Source: Clostridia bacterium (GTDB lineage Bacteria; Bacillota; Clostridia; Oscillospirales; CAG-382). From it: DNA of 46,568 nucleotides. The notes under the pieces are model-generated. The model saw only the letters and a program-made list of their open reading frames with translations. It ran no database searches and had not been told where the DNA came from. The stretch lies in assembly GCA_017434845.1 (NCBI GenBank), contig JAFSGD010000003.1, positions 1-46,568 of the forward strand, in the 5' to 3' direction. The stretch's first letter is position 1, and each line of letters opens with the position of its first letter. The position numbers and the translations under genes are program-made. Below, in pieces: positions 1 through 7,798 of this stretch.

Positions 1-1437
1 TGCAAGCTCAATGCCGACACCTGCTCCGACCGTAAGGGCGACTGGATGCAGAAGGCTGTTATCGACGCTACCGCAGTTTATAACAACGCCGCTTCCACCG
101 ATGCGGAATGCATCGCTCAGATCGGCCGTCTCAACGACATCTTCTCTTCTGTTCTTGCAGGCAACCGTATCTCGCTCGGCGCGGCATACGATTACGGCAC
201 CGTTAACTCGGCATACCCCGACACCGGCAAGAAAGAGCTCACCAACGGCGACGTATTCGGCGAAGGTCTTTCCGATTCCGCTTGGACCGGCTTCCGTAAG
301 AACACCGGTAAGGTCGGCACCGACGATACCGGCGATTACACCGAAATCTACGTTGACCTCGGCGAGATCAAGTCTGCTTCGGGCGCAATGATTTCCGCAT
401 TCGCAAACGGCACCATCAGCGCTCCCAAGGCAATCAAGGTGTTCGCATCGCAGGATGGCGAAAACTTTGCAGAATATCTAACTCTTGCAGAATGCAATGC
501 AAACTCGGTTGAACTTACCGATAAGGTTCTTCAGTATGAGGCCCTCGGTGAAATCAACGCAAGATATTTCGTATTCCGTGTTTACTTCGGCGGAACCCAC
601 CTCTTCGTCGGCGAAGCAAGCATCTATGGTGCGGAAACCGTTCCCGACACCGGCGTTGATTCCTTCGAAACCAGAATAACCACCGATGCCGTTTCTATCT
701 TCAACGGCGCACTCTACGGCACTCTCACCCACGCTAACTCGAACCTCACCTATGCAAACTCTCTCGTTTGTAAGTATGATTCCGAAATCGGCGCATACGT
801 AGTTACCAAGCACATCGCTCCCGGCGGTTCGCAGGATTATGCCGAAACCGTTCCCGCAAACGGCTTCATCGTTGCAATGCACGATGCAGGTTGGTGGAAC
901 GTTAATGAGGTTGCAGAGGTTGGCGATATCGTTTGCCTCAACGGTATCGACCTTGTTAACAGCAAGCTCGAGCCCGCTGCAAGCATCGCTTTCGTTGATC
1001 CCGTTTCTGCAGTTACCAGAAAAGAAGTTGTTCCCGCAAAGGTATTCATGAACAAGAATGTTGCCGAGGTTAAGGGCTCGCTCATTAAGATCTCGGGCAA
1101 CACCACAGCTTCCGATCTTCTCTATGCATACGTTGGCTCCAACGCAAGCATCACCGTTAACGGCTCGGCTGTTGCCGACAACGCAATTCTCGGCACCGGC
1201 GCAAGCTTCTCTGATGACGGCACCGTTTATACCACCTATATGACCGGCGACCTCTCGGGCGATGCAAACGTAAGCGCAGTTGACTATATGCTTCTCAAGC
1301 GCGGCTATCTCGGCAGCTATGAGCTTTCCGACGCTCAGGAAAAAGCAGGCTGCATCACCGATGGCGAAAACCTCATCGCTCTTGACTACGTTAAGCTCAA
1401 GAGAGCGGTTCTCGGCACCTACGAGATCGTTGACTAA
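1..1437 (+). CDS. Secreted discoidin/dockerin protein, 5'-truncated (C-terminal 478 residues)
   Basis: The reading frame is open from the left edge, so the start and any signal peptide lie outside the window. Residues about 65-205 look like an F5/8 type C (discoidin) carbohydrate-binding domain: SDSAWTGFR, then YTEIYVDLGEIKSASG and ARYFVFRVYFGG. Residues about 215-330 form an unassigned beta-rich module with VPANGFIVAMHDAG and VGDIVCLNG. A small module resembling those that precede dockerins follows (VKGSLIKISGNTTASDLL). The last about 60 residues are a dockerin-like pair: GDLSGDANVSAVDYMLLKR has a good calcium loop, while the second copy (TDGENLIALDYVKLKR) is degenerate. By family knowledge such proteins are extracellular and attach to cohesins or the surface, often as glycan-active enzymes; the catalytic part, if any, is missing here. 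Codons are strongly C-ending (acc, aac, ctc) compared with neighbours, which suggests high expression. Confidence 0.85.
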   Translation, partial: CKLNADTCSDRKGDWMQKAVIDATAVYNNAASTDAECIAQIGRLNDIFSSVLAGNRISLGAAYDYGTVNSAYPDTGKKELTNGDVFGEGLSDSAWTGFRKNTGKVGTDDTGDYTEIYVDLGEIKSASGAMISAFANGTISAPKAIKVFASQDGENFAEYLTLAECNANSVELTDKVLQYEALGEINARYFVFRVYFGGTHLFVGEASIYGAETVPDTGVDSFETRITTDAVSIFNGALYGTLTHANSNLTYANSLVCKYDSEIGAYVVTKHIAPGGSQDYAETVPANGFIVAMHDAGWWNVNEVAEVGDIVCLNGIDLVNSKLEPAASIAFVDPVSAVTRKEVVPAKVFMNKNVAEVKGSLIKISGNTTASDLLYAYVGSNASITVNGSAVADNAILGTGASFSDDGTVYTTYMTGDLSGDANVSAVDYMLLKRGYLGSYELSDAQEKAGCITDGENLIALDYVKLKRAVLGTYEIVD

Positions 1438-1455
1438 ACCAAGATAAACCAAAAT

Positions 1456-1488
1456 AAAAGCAGCGGTCTTTATCGACCGCTGCTTTTT
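1456..1488 (+). terminator. Rho-independent terminator of the dockerin gene
   Basis: A perfect 13-bp stem (AAAAGCAGCGGTC / GACCGCTGCTTTT) with loop TTTATC is followed by a short T tract, 19 bases after the stop codon. Confidence 0.92.
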
Positions 1489-1514
1489 AAACCTAAGACA
1501 AACTCGTTATGATA

Positions 1515-1540
1515 CCCCGAAATGCAAGCATTTTCGGGGG
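1515..1540. repeat. Small isolated hairpin between two terminators
   Basis: CCCCGAAATG and CATTTTCGGGG form an imperfect hairpin with no T tract. It lies in the about 200-base gap between the dockerin gene and the minus-strand operon, which otherwise holds only the two terminators. Role unknown. Confidence 0.4.
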
Positions 1541-1571
1541 ACCCCGTATTATGCCCTTGAAATGTAATAAT

Positions 1572-1612
1572 AAACAAAAAATCAAGCTTCAATTAATTTC
1601 GAAGCTTGATTT
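1572..1612 (-). terminator. Terminator of the zinc-ribbon membrane-protein operon
   Basis: A 12-bp perfect stem (AAATCAAGCTTC / GAAGCTTGATTT) read on the minus strand ends in TTTTTTGTTTA, 24 bases past the stop of the last operon gene. On the plus strand the hairpin also has a CTTTTTAT tail, so it may act in both directions. Confidence 0.85.
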
Positions 1613-1635
1613 CTTTTTATAAGGAATATGTCGTT

Positions 1636-2199
1636 TTAATTGAACGAGCAATCGTTGCTGTTAACGCCTTCGCGGCGGTTAAGAATTCGGCTTATCGTTT
1701 GCTGTGAGCTTTTAACGAAAACGAAATTGATTATAACGAAAACGAGAGCGATGTTATTAAAAAGCGCCGCAACGACTATCATGCCAACCGAGCCGCAACG
1801 TGAAATCGCGGGGATAGGGTCGGTGGGCAGTGCCGCAATACAACGGTCGATATTTTTTATGTTCACAAATCCAACGATAGAAATGCTTGCAAACATCGGA
1901 ATATGAACCAGCCAAAGCATGATGAAGCCGGAAATAACTACGGGCTCTTCGGCGATTGCGAGTATTAACAACAAAAAAGACATCATCGCGAAAACACCTG
2001 CATAGCAAAGCATAACGATCGCGGGTATCTTCCATGCAAGGCGCTCGTATCTTAAAAAGCGGTGAAGCTTATCGGTAAGCTCCTTTTCTTCAAAGAAATC
2101 GCGCTCTTGACCGTATGCCCCCGTAACCGAAGCACCGCAGGCGGGGCAAAAGAGGTTGCCCTCGGCAAGCTCTTTGCCGCAACGTGAACAAAATCCCAT
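1636..2199 (-). CDS. Zinc-ribbon membrane protein, paralog C (187 aa)
   Basis: The N-terminus is a C4 zinc ribbon (CSRCGKELAEGNLFCPACG, residues 4-22). A cytosolic linker leads to the motif LHRFLRYERLAWKIPAIV. Membrane segments lie at about residues 58-80 and 88-112, and near residue 150 with ALVFVIINF, followed by a basic C-terminal tail. It is the third gene of a minus-strand operon, 12 bases after its upstream paralog. The same RYERLA and ALVF-IINF blocks occur in all three proteins, so they arose by tandem duplication. The function is unknown. Bacterial zinc-ribbon plus transmembrane proteins are common but mostly uncharacterised; the ribbon probably faces the cytosol. Confidence 0.8.
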   Translation of the reverse strand: MGFCSRCGKELAEGNLFCPACGASVTGAYGQERDFFEEKELTDKLHRFLRYERLAWKIPAIVMLCYAGVFAMMSFLLLILAIAEEPVVISGFIMLWLVHIPMFASISIVGFVNIKNIDRCIAALPTDPIPAISRCGSVGMIVVAALFNNIALVFVIINFVFVKSSQQTISRILNRREGVNSNDCSFN

Positions 2200-2211
2200 A
2201 AATCTTCCTCC

Positions 2212-2775
2212 TTAGTTAAAGCTGTTGAACGTGCCCTTTTGCTTTGCGATAATGCGCTCAACAAGCTGTTTGTTGCTTTTAAATCTGACAAAATTAATAA
2301 TAACGAAAACAAGCGCGATGCTGTTGAAGAACGCGGCGAAAACAATTCGCTTTGCCGAGCCGTTGCGCCTTTGAACAACGGAAAGGTCGGTGTAAACCGA
2401 ATTAAGCGTGTTTGTCATCTTAAACGAGGCAATAAGGTTTACAAGCCCTGCGCCGAGGAACAAAACGGCATAAACAACAAACATAAAAATAATATATACG
2501 AAGATCGGAATCAACACCAACCCGATCATCTCTTCATCGACCTGCTCGGGATAGCCTGCATAAACAAAGGCAAGAAGAACGTAAAGCAGGGCAAGAATCG
2601 GAAAAACAATGCCCGTAATGCGATAAGCAAGGCGTTCATATCTTAAAAAGCGGTGGCAGTTATCGAGAAACCTCTGCTCTTCGGCGTGGGCGTCGTTTTT
2701 AAGCTCGGCACCGCAAAACGCGCAATAGCAAACCGAATCGTCGTTGTCGCGGTTACATTTCCAACAGGTTTTCAT
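2212..2775 (-). CDS. Zinc-ribbon membrane protein, paralog B (187 aa)
   Basis: The start is ATG at 2775 (MKTCWKC), which has AAAGGAG nine or so bases upstream. An in-frame ATG nine codons earlier has no such site and would overlap the previous gene further. A C4 ribbon (CWKCNRDNDDSVCYCAFCG, residues 4-22) is followed by CHRFLRYERLAYRITGIV and membrane segments near residues 60-80 and 92-120. The ALVFVIINF block and a basic tail end the protein. Its start overlaps the stop of the upstream paralog as ATGA (2772-2775), which indicates translational coupling. It is about as long as paralog C and clearly homologous to it. Function unknown. Confidence 0.8.
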   Translation of the reverse strand: MKTCWKCNRDNDDSVCYCAFCGAELKNDAHAEEQRFLDNCHRFLRYERLAYRITGIVFPILALLYVLLAFVYAGYPEQVDEEMIGLVLIPIFVYIIFMFVVYAVLFLGAGLVNLIASFKMTNTLNSVYTDLSVVQRRNGSAKRIVFAAFFNSIALVFVIINFVRFKSNKQLVERIIAKQKGTFNSFN

Positions 2776-3362
2776 TGTGCAAAATCTCCTTTGCTTCCGC
2801 ATTGCTTTGCAACGATTCTTGAAAGCAACGCGGCGTTTGAACGGGTTTTTATAAAATTGATTATATAGAACACAAGCGCAACCTCGTTGGTGAAAATTAT
2901 CAAAAACAAGGTTCCGAACGAGGTATAGCGTCTAACGGCGTATCTTATATCGGAATCCATCTCATCCATGCACGATTCCGCCTTTTTCGAAAGGATCATG
3001 TTAACCGCCGAGATAACGCAATAGGCGATAACGTAAGAAAACAAATAGGTGTTAAGGTCAACGTCTCCGCCGCCGGTTATATATTCAACCAGCGCGGGCG
3101 GAACGGCAATGCCTTCAGAGCCCATTAAAACAAAGGTAATAACGGCAAGCAAAACTGTTAAAACCAAATAAACGATGCCGCCGATCTTAAAGGCAAGGCG
3201 TTCATAACGCAAAATGCGTTTGTAAGAAGCGCGAAATTCGCTTTCCTGCCTTGCTTCCTCTTCGGCAAGCGATTCGCGCGTTTTGTTTGCGTCGGTGCCG
3301 CAAATCGTGCAGAAAAGCTCGCCCTCTTCAAGCGCTTTTCCGCATTTACTGCAAATTTTCAT
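2772..3362 (-). CDS. Zinc-ribbon membrane protein, paralog A (196 aa)
   Basis: The start is ATG at 3362 (MKICSKCG), preceded by TTGGAGAATATTA. An upstream in-frame ATG at 3461 lies beyond the promoter and is rejected. The C4 ribbon (CSKCGKALEEGELFCTICG) is at residues 3-21. A charged linker rich in Glu and Arg leads to KRILRYERLAFKIGGIV, then membrane segments at about residues 65-88 and 108-132. It ends with ALVFYIINFIKTRSNAALL. It is the most divergent of the three paralogs and the first operon gene. All three lack any recognisable enzymatic motif. A regulatory or scaffolding membrane role is only a guess. Confidence 0.8.
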   Translation of the reverse strand: MKICSKCGKALEEGELFCTICGTDANKTRESLAEEEARQESEFRASYKRILRYERLAFKIGGIVYLVLTVLLAVITFVLMGSEGIAVPPALVEYITGGGDVDLNTYLFSYVIAYCVISAVNMILSKKAESCMDEMDSDIRYAVRRYTSFGTLFLIIFTNEVALVFYIINFIKTRSNAALLSRIVAKQCGSKGDFAQ

Positions 3363-3396
3363 TAATATTCTCCAACAAAGGTATTTTTTCATTAAT

Positions 3397-3425
3397 ATAT
3401 TAGCACAACTGTGTGAACAATTCAA
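3397..3425 (-). promoter_or_regulatory. Sigma-A promoter of the zinc-ribbon operon
   Basis: On the minus strand, TTGAAT (3425-3420) and TAATAT (3402-3397) are separated by exactly 17 bases. Transcription would start about 25-30 bases upstream of the ATG at 3362. Confidence 0.65.
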
Positions 3426-3454
3426 GACCGTGCTGTTATATTTCAAGGTTCCTA

Positions 3455-3483
3455 TTGACAATATGCCGACCGTGCGCTATAAT
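3455..3483 (+). promoter_or_regulatory. Consensus sigma-A promoter of the gntR-ABC operon
   Basis: A perfect TTGACA (3455-3460) and perfect TATAAT (3478-3483) are spaced by 17 bases. A promoter this strong usually needs repression, which fits the GntR gene it drives. Confidence 0.93.
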
Positions 3484-3519
3484 ACAGACAGAACAGTTAA
3501 TACAGTTAATACAGATTAT
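3484..3519 (+). promoter_or_regulatory. Tandem 9-mers at the gntR transcription start (candidate operator)
   Basis: Four consecutive 9-base units begin with ACAG: ACAGACAGA, ACAGTTAAT, ACAGTTAAT, ACAGATTAT. They start immediately after the -10 hexamer and so cover the expected transcription start and early leader. The position suits a repressor site for the GntR protein encoded next (inference). Classic GntR operators are inverted rather than direct repeats, so this may be something else. Confidence 0.5.
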
Positions 3520-3541
3520 CTCGAAAGGAGGGCGTAAAACC

Positions 3542-3895
3542 ATGCCGAATATGTTCTCGGGCAAGCGCGAGATATACGTTGAGGTCGCCGAGCGTTACGA
3601 GCGGTTTATAAGGTCGGGTGTGCTCAAAGAGGGCGATAAGCTTCCTTCGGTGCGATCGGCGGCGGTTGAGCTCGGCGTTAATCCAAACACGGTCCAGCGC
3701 GCCTATTCGCTTCTTGAAGAAAAAGCGCTTATAGTTTCGCTTCCCAAAAAGGGCGTTTTTGTTGCCGAAAGCATAAAGGCTTCGCCCGAAAACCGAAACG
3801 CTCAGGCATTAAAATGCCTTGCCGAGCTTAAAGAAAGGGGCTTTACCGAGCCCGAGCTTAAAGAGCTTTTAAAGGAGGTTTTTTCAAATGATTGA
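3542..3895 (+). CDS. GntR-family transcriptional regulator, YtrA type (117 aa)
   Basis: The start is ATG at 3542, nine bases after AAAGGAGGG; longer in-frame starts would include the promoter. The protein is a winged helix (residues about 10-77) with the family signature KLPSVRSAAVELGVNPNTVQ and RAYSLLEEKALI. A short about 40-residue C-terminal helix replaces the large ligand domain of other GntR proteins, which is typical of the YtrA subfamily. Known YtrA regulators repress their own operon with an adjacent ABC transporter. Here the ABC ATPase gene starts inside the last codons of this gene, consistent with that arrangement. The inducer is unknown; in Bacillus, cell-wall antibiotics relieve YtrA. 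Confidence 0.9.
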   Translation: MPNMFSGKREIYVEVAERYERFIRSGVLKEGDKLPSVRSAAVELGVNPNTVQRAYSLLEEKALIVSLPKKGVFVAESIKASPENRNAQALKCLAELKERGFTEPELKELLKEVFSND

Positions 3896-4772
3896 GATAA
3901 AGGGATTATCGCACAGCTTTGGAAAAAAGTGTGTTTTAAACAGCATCGACCTTTCGGTCGGCGAGGGAACCGTGCTTGGCTTGGTTGGCATAAACGGCGC
4001 AGGAAAATCAACGCTTTTAAGGCTTTTGTCGGGCGTTTATAATGCGCAGAAGGGGTGCGTTGAATATAACGGCGCATCGCCCCTTGATTTCAAAACACGG
4101 CAGGATATATTCTTTCTTCCCGACGACCCCGCATACAGCGCCCACACGACCCCGAACGAGATGTTCGAGTTCTATCGTTGCTTTTATCCGAGTATCGACC
4201 GCGCGCTTTTCGATAAACTGCTTTCCGAATATAAAATCGACCTTAAGGGAAAGCTTCGCAACTTTTCAAAGGGCATGAGACGGCAAACCTTTATTGCGCT
4301 TGCGCTTTCCGTAAATCCCAAATATCTGCTTTTGGACGAGGCGTTCGACGGGCTCGATCCGCTTTCGCGCAAGATATTTAAAGAAGCGATAATCGAACAC
4401 GTTGAAAGCAACAACGCAACGGTTATAATAGCAAGCCATTCCCTGCGCGAGCTTGAGGATTTTTGCGACAGCTTCGTGCTTATCGACGAAAACCGAATCC
4501 ACAGCCACGGCGACATTGCCGAGCACGTCGGCAGGCTTTGCAAATTCGAGCTTGCCTTTTCCGAAGCGCCGAACGAAGCCATGTTCAAGGGGCTTCCCAT
4601 CGTTGCGCTTTCAATAAGGGGCAGATTCGTTCAGATCGTGCTCGAAGCCGAAAGCCAAGAAATGCTTTGCAGGCTCAGCGCGCTTTCGCCCGCCGTTATC
4701 GATGAAATGCCCATCGACTTTGAAGAGACCTTTATTCACGACGTTGAAAAGAATCGGGGTGGATTAAAATGA
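3888..4772 (+). CDS. ABC transporter ATP-binding protein, YtrB-like (294 aa)
   Basis: This is a cytosolic ATPase subunit. Walker A is GINGAGKST (residues about 35-43), the signature motif is NFSKGMRRQ, and Walker B is YLLLDEAFDGLD, followed by the switch His in IIASHSLRELE. The signature is degenerate (FSKGM instead of LSGGQ), as is usual for YtrB/BcrA-like exporters. A C-terminal extension of about 90 residues follows the nucleotide-binding domain. The start overlaps gntR by 8 bases, with AAAGGAGG inside that gene. It overlaps the permease gene by ATGA (4769-4772). It should pair with the next membrane protein to form an exporter or sensor for an unknown envelope-active compound. Confidence 0.9.
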   Translation: MIEIKGLSHSFGKKCVLNSIDLSVGEGTVLGLVGINGAGKSTLLRLLSGVYNAQKGCVEYNGASPLDFKTRQDIFFLPDDPAYSAHTTPNEMFEFYRCFYPSIDRALFDKLLSEYKIDLKGKLRNFSKGMRRQTFIALALSVNPKYLLLDEAFDGLDPLSRKIFKEAIIEHVESNNATVIIASHSLRELEDFCDSFVLIDENRIHSHGDIAEHVGRLCKFELAFSEAPNEAMFKGLPIVALSIRGRFVQIVLEAESQEMLCRLSALSPAVIDEMPIDFEETFIHDVEKNRGGLK

Positions 4773-5779
4773 CGCATACGTTAAGCTATTTCCGTTACAG
4801 GCTCAAATCAAGCCTGCGCGGGCTTATATTTCTAAGCGTTATCGCAATGGTGTTCTGCTTTGTGGTCAGTTATAATGAGCAGGCGCCGTTTGTGATCAAA
4901 GATTATAATAACTTCGGCGTTGCGGTGAGCGAAAAAACCTATTATGACCCGACACTTGGGCCCTCGGTTGCGCTGATGTGCATTCTTTGCTATATTGCAC
5001 CGGTTTGGCAGTTTGCCTTCTTCAAAAAGCGCCGCAATCTCGATTGCGTTTATTCGCTTCCGATAACGAGAACTGCGCTTGCCGCAGTGCATTACGGGGT
5101 CGGATTGATCAGCGTTTTGGCTCCCTTTACCCTTTGTTACCTGCAGAATATTTTTATGCTGAGAGTTCTCAGGCACGCAACGGTCGATTATTCGCTGTTT
5201 TTGCCTCACTATCTTTTCTGCGTGCTGTTCGGCATAATTATGTATAACCTGCTCAGCTTCGCATTCAACGAAGGCAACACCGTCGGCGACGGTATTGCGT
5301 TTATGTTTTTCCATACCTTCGTTCCCTCGATGTTCTGCCTGCTGAGCAACGAGATCGAAAGCGACGGTCTTTCGATTCCTTGGTTTTATCTCGGCGATCT
5401 CACAAGTGAATACAGCAGATGGATTCATAGGTTCACCGCCGATAGCGCCGATTATTTCGCAACCGACCTTACTCGGAACTGGCTGTTTTTCTGGATAGCC
5501 GCCGGTATTGTCTCGGGTGTGCTTCTCTTTGTCTTCTACCGAATCAGAAAAACCGAGGATACGGGCGAGATTTCGAATTCGTTTTTCGGCTACCGCGTGC
5601 TGATACCCTATTTTGCAATTATTTTCATCCTTCTTGCCGAGGAACTCGTTTTGGGAATGATACTCATTATGCTTGCGATCGGCTGCTATGCCGCCTACCG
5701 CCGCGGATTCCGATTTAAGATAAGCGATTGGGTGATAATCGGTCTTATGCACGTTGCGGTCATTTTGAGTGCTTCGTAA
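4769..5779 (+). CDS. ABC-2-type permease of the GntR-linked transporter (336 aa)
   Basis: This is a polytopic membrane protein. Hydrophobic stretches are visible near residues 17-35, 68-85, 108-130, 150-172, 180-200, 244-262, 280-300 and 312-334. The sequence FFKKRRNLDCVYSLPITRTALAA near residue 85 resembles the cytosolic coupling region of YtrC/D- and ABC-2-like permeases. No catalytic motif is present. The gene is translationally coupled to the ATPase gene and is followed after 14 bases by a lipoprotein gene. The transported substrate cannot be told from the sequence. Confidence 0.8.
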   Translation: MTHTLSYFRYRLKSSLRGLIFLSVIAMVFCFVVSYNEQAPFVIKDYNNFGVAVSEKTYYDPTLGPSVALMCILCYIAPVWQFAFFKKRRNLDCVYSLPITRTALAAVHYGVGLISVLAPFTLCYLQNIFMLRVLRHATVDYSLFLPHYLFCVLFGIIMYNLLSFAFNEGNTVGDGIAFMFFHTFVPSMFCLLSNEIESDGLSIPWFYLGDLTSEYSRWIHRFTADSADYFATDLTRNWLFFWIAAGIVSGVLLFVFYRIRKTEDTGEISNSFFGYRVLIPYFAIIFILLAEELVLGMILIMLAIGCYAAYRRGFRFKISDWVIIGLMHVAVILSAS

Positions 5780-5793
5780 AAAGGAAATTAATT

Positions 5794-6405
5794 ATGAAAA
5801 AAATCATTTGCGCAATTTTGCTTTTGTGCTTCTCTGTTGCGATGCTTTCATCCTGCAGTATAACCGAGCTTTTTCACTATGAGACGATCATTTCGGTCGA
5901 ATACGGCGATATCGGCGATAAAGCGCTTTTCGAAAAGCGGCTGAACGCCTTGGCGCTTGAAACGATCGATTCCGAGCAGAACGGAACAACCGTTGAATAC
6001 GTTTTGGAATCGCATTACAAGCCCGGCGTTGATGCCGTTATGCATTACGGCGATTTCGATGAGGTTGCAATAATCGACGGAAACGGAAACAACGTTTTCG
6101 ATGGCGAGCATACCGCCGAATTTGAATTCAACGGCAGGTATATAACCGCTTATCCCTCGGATTCGTTTTTCGAGCAATACGACGGCGATTCCGAATTCAA
6201 GATTGCGGTCGGCGAGCTGAGCTATCCAACCGAATGCCGAATAAGCAAACGAAACAAAACCTTCATTATTTCGCTGGTTTCGTTCGACCTTGATTATATC
6301 GTCTATGCCGATGCGGTGATAGGGCTTACTTCCGAGCCTGCAAACGGCGATATTAAGGTTTCGGTCAAAACAACTCCGTCGCTTTCGAGATTTAAAAACG
6401 TATAA
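5794..6405 (+). CDS. Putative lipoprotein of the GntR-ABC operon (203 aa)
   Basis: The start is ATG at 5794 with AAAAAGGAAA upstream; an earlier in-frame ATG lies inside the permease gene. The N-terminus is a lipoprotein signal: MKK, a hydrophobic stretch, then the lipobox LSSC with Cys about 20. The mature part is acidic, beta-rich and without a recognised domain (FHYETIISVEYGDIGD, VMHYGDFDEVAIIDGNGN). It is the last gene before a strong terminator, so it belongs to the same transcription unit. It may be an accessory or sensor component anchored outside the membrane; that is inference from position only. Confidence 0.75.
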   Translation: MKKIICAILLLCFSVAMLSSCSITELFHYETIISVEYGDIGDKALFEKRLNALALETIDSEQNGTTVEYVLESHYKPGVDAVMHYGDFDEVAIIDGNGNNVFDGEHTAEFEFNGRYITAYPSDSFFEQYDGDSEFKIAVGELSYPTECRISKRNKTFIISLVSFDLDYIVYADAVIGLTSEPANGDIKVSVKTTPSLSRFKNV

Positions 6406-6406
6406 T

Positions 6407-6444
6407 TAAAACGCAACGGTTTATAACAGCCGTTGCGTTTTTTT
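6407..6444. terminator. Convergent terminator between the lipoprotein and sleL-like genes
   Basis: The stem AAAACGCAACGG / CCGTTGCGTTTT has a 10-base loop and a run of seven T on the plus strand. On the minus strand it ends in TTTTAATTAT, so it can serve both convergent genes. Confidence 0.88.
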
Positions 6445-6448
6445 GCAA

Positions 6449-7741
6449 TCAAGCGTTGCCCAAATTCAAGCGTTTCGGGTTTATAAGGTTATTTATCGCA
6501 AGCAGGTTTTGGTTGTTTTCGCGGTTGAGGTTCCACCAAAGCGCGCCCTTAAGCTTCTTTTCCGCCATTAAGCGAAGCCTTGCCGAAACCGAGCGCGCGT
6601 CCTCGAACCAAACGCGGTGGGCGCGTTCTTCGGCGGTGTATTCAAAATAGGGCGCCATTGCCGCTTCATCGAAGAATATCTCCGCGCCGTAGCGCGCGGC
6701 AAGGTCGAAAGCCTGCCTTGTCGAAAGCGAATCGGCGCGCGAAACGCCCGCAACGTAGGGCAGAACGAAATCATAGCCGTAATTCGAAATGCCCAAAAGC
6801 AGCTTTTCGGCGGGAATTCGCGTGAGCGCATAATCAACAACGGCGCCAACCGGCTTTATCGGCGATATCGCCATGGGCGGCCCATAGGTATAGCCCCATT
6901 CATAAGTCATTAAAAGCACCGCGTCCGCCGCTTCGCCCAAAAGGGCATAGTCGTGCCCCTCGTAAAGCGCGCCCGGCTGGGTGTCGGAGGTTTTTGGTGC
7001 AAGCGCGGTCATGACCCCGAAGCCGTAGGGCGAAAGACGGGTTTTGCAATATGAGATGAAATTTGCATAGTTAACCGCGTTTTCTCTGCCCAAAAACTCA
7101 AAATCAACGTCAAGCGAGGTATAGCCCTTTTCGAGCATGTTCGCAATAACCGAATCGAGCAACGTCTGCCTTAGCTCGGGCGAGGCGAACAGCGCGCTTG
7201 CAAGCTCGGTTGAAAAAATATCGTTATCATCAAGCGTTGAAAGGTGCATTATCGGTTCTTGGCCGTATTCCTTTGCCGCGGCGATCATTTCGGCATCGTC
7301 GGGCGAAATAAGCGTTCCGTTCGTTCTGAAGCCGTAGGTGAACGGCATGAGGGCGCCCATAAACGCAAGCGAACGGCGAAGCAGATGCTCGGGAATAAAG
7401 GGATAGGCATAGCCGCCGGTTGCAAAATCGCCGAGGGGGTCTCTTTCGATCTCGATATAAAGTCTTTGACCCGGAAAAACGGTTGGGTCGCCGTTCAGAA
7501 AAAGATTGTTGCGGTAAAGCTCGTTGACCGTTTTGTTATAGCGCACCGCGATTGAATAAAGCGTTTCGCCCATTGAAACGGTGTGAACGGTTTTGGGAAT
7601 AACGATTGCGATCGGCATTCCGACAGGAAGCCTTTGCGGATCGCTTACGTCGTTGTTAAAGGCAAGAACGTTTGGGTCGGCGCCGTATTCTTTGGCTATC
7701 GAAAAGAGCGTTTCGCCTGCAGAAACGGTATGAATGATCAT
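6449..7741 (-). CDS. LysM/GH18 spore cortex-lytic enzyme, SleL/YaaH family (430 aa)
   Basis: Two LysM modules occupy residues 1-48 (HTVSAGETLFSIAKEYG) and 52-97 (HTVSMGETLYSIAVRYN). A glycoside hydrolase 18 barrel spans about 110-425, with the catalytic DxxDxDxE-type strand seen as LDVDFEFL. Family enzymes are N-acetylglucosaminidases acting on spore cortex peptidoglycan during germination, and are bound to spores by LysM. The architecture and length match SleL/YaaH. No signal peptide is present, as is usual for this mother-cell-made protein. The ribosome site AAAAGGAGC lies close before the ATG. I did not find a convincing sporulation-sigma promoter upstream. Confidence 0.9.
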   Translation of the reverse strand: MIIHTVSAGETLFSIAKEYGADPNVLAFNNDVSDPQRLPVGMPIAIVIPKTVHTVSMGETLYSIAVRYNKTVNELYRNNLFLNGDPTVFPGQRLYIEIERDPLGDFATGGYAYPFIPEHLLRRSLAFMGALMPFTYGFRTNGTLISPDDAEMIAAAKEYGQEPIMHLSTLDDNDIFSTELASALFASPELRQTLLDSVIANMLEKGYTSLDVDFEFLGRENAVNYANFISYCKTRLSPYGFGVMTALAPKTSDTQPGALYEGHDYALLGEAADAVLLMTYEWGYTYGPPMAISPIKPVGAVVDYALTRIPAEKLLLGISNYGYDFVLPYVAGVSRADSLSTRQAFDLAARYGAEIFFDEAAMAPYFEYTAEERAHRVWFEDARSVSARLRLMAEKKLKGALWWNLNRENNQNLLAINNLINPKRLNLGNA

Positions 7742-7769
7742 AATATAGCTCCTTTTGATATAAAAAATC

Positions 7770-7798
7770 TTGATTTTCGGTCAAGTGTGTGATATGAT
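7770..7798 (+). promoter_or_regulatory. Sigma-A promoter of argS
   Basis: TTGATT (7770-7775) and TATGAT (7793-7798) are separated by 17 bases. The start would be near 7805, giving an about 70-base leader before argS. No T-box specifier or antiterminator was seen in that leader. Confidence 0.7.

Noticed and set aside
478-1452. A 324-codon minus-strand open frame over the left-edge gene
   Set aside because: It is antisense to the discoidin/dockerin protein and starts within that gene's terminator region.
3484-3519. Microsatellite or sequencing artefact in the gntR leader
   Set aside because: Units differ in a graded way and lie exactly at the transcription start, so a functional operator seems more likely; still unproven.
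7741-7790. Sigma-A promoter for the SleL-like gene (TTGACC followed by ATATCA on the minus strand)
   Set aside because: The -10 match is poor and no sporulation sigma box is convincing either, so no promoter is listed.
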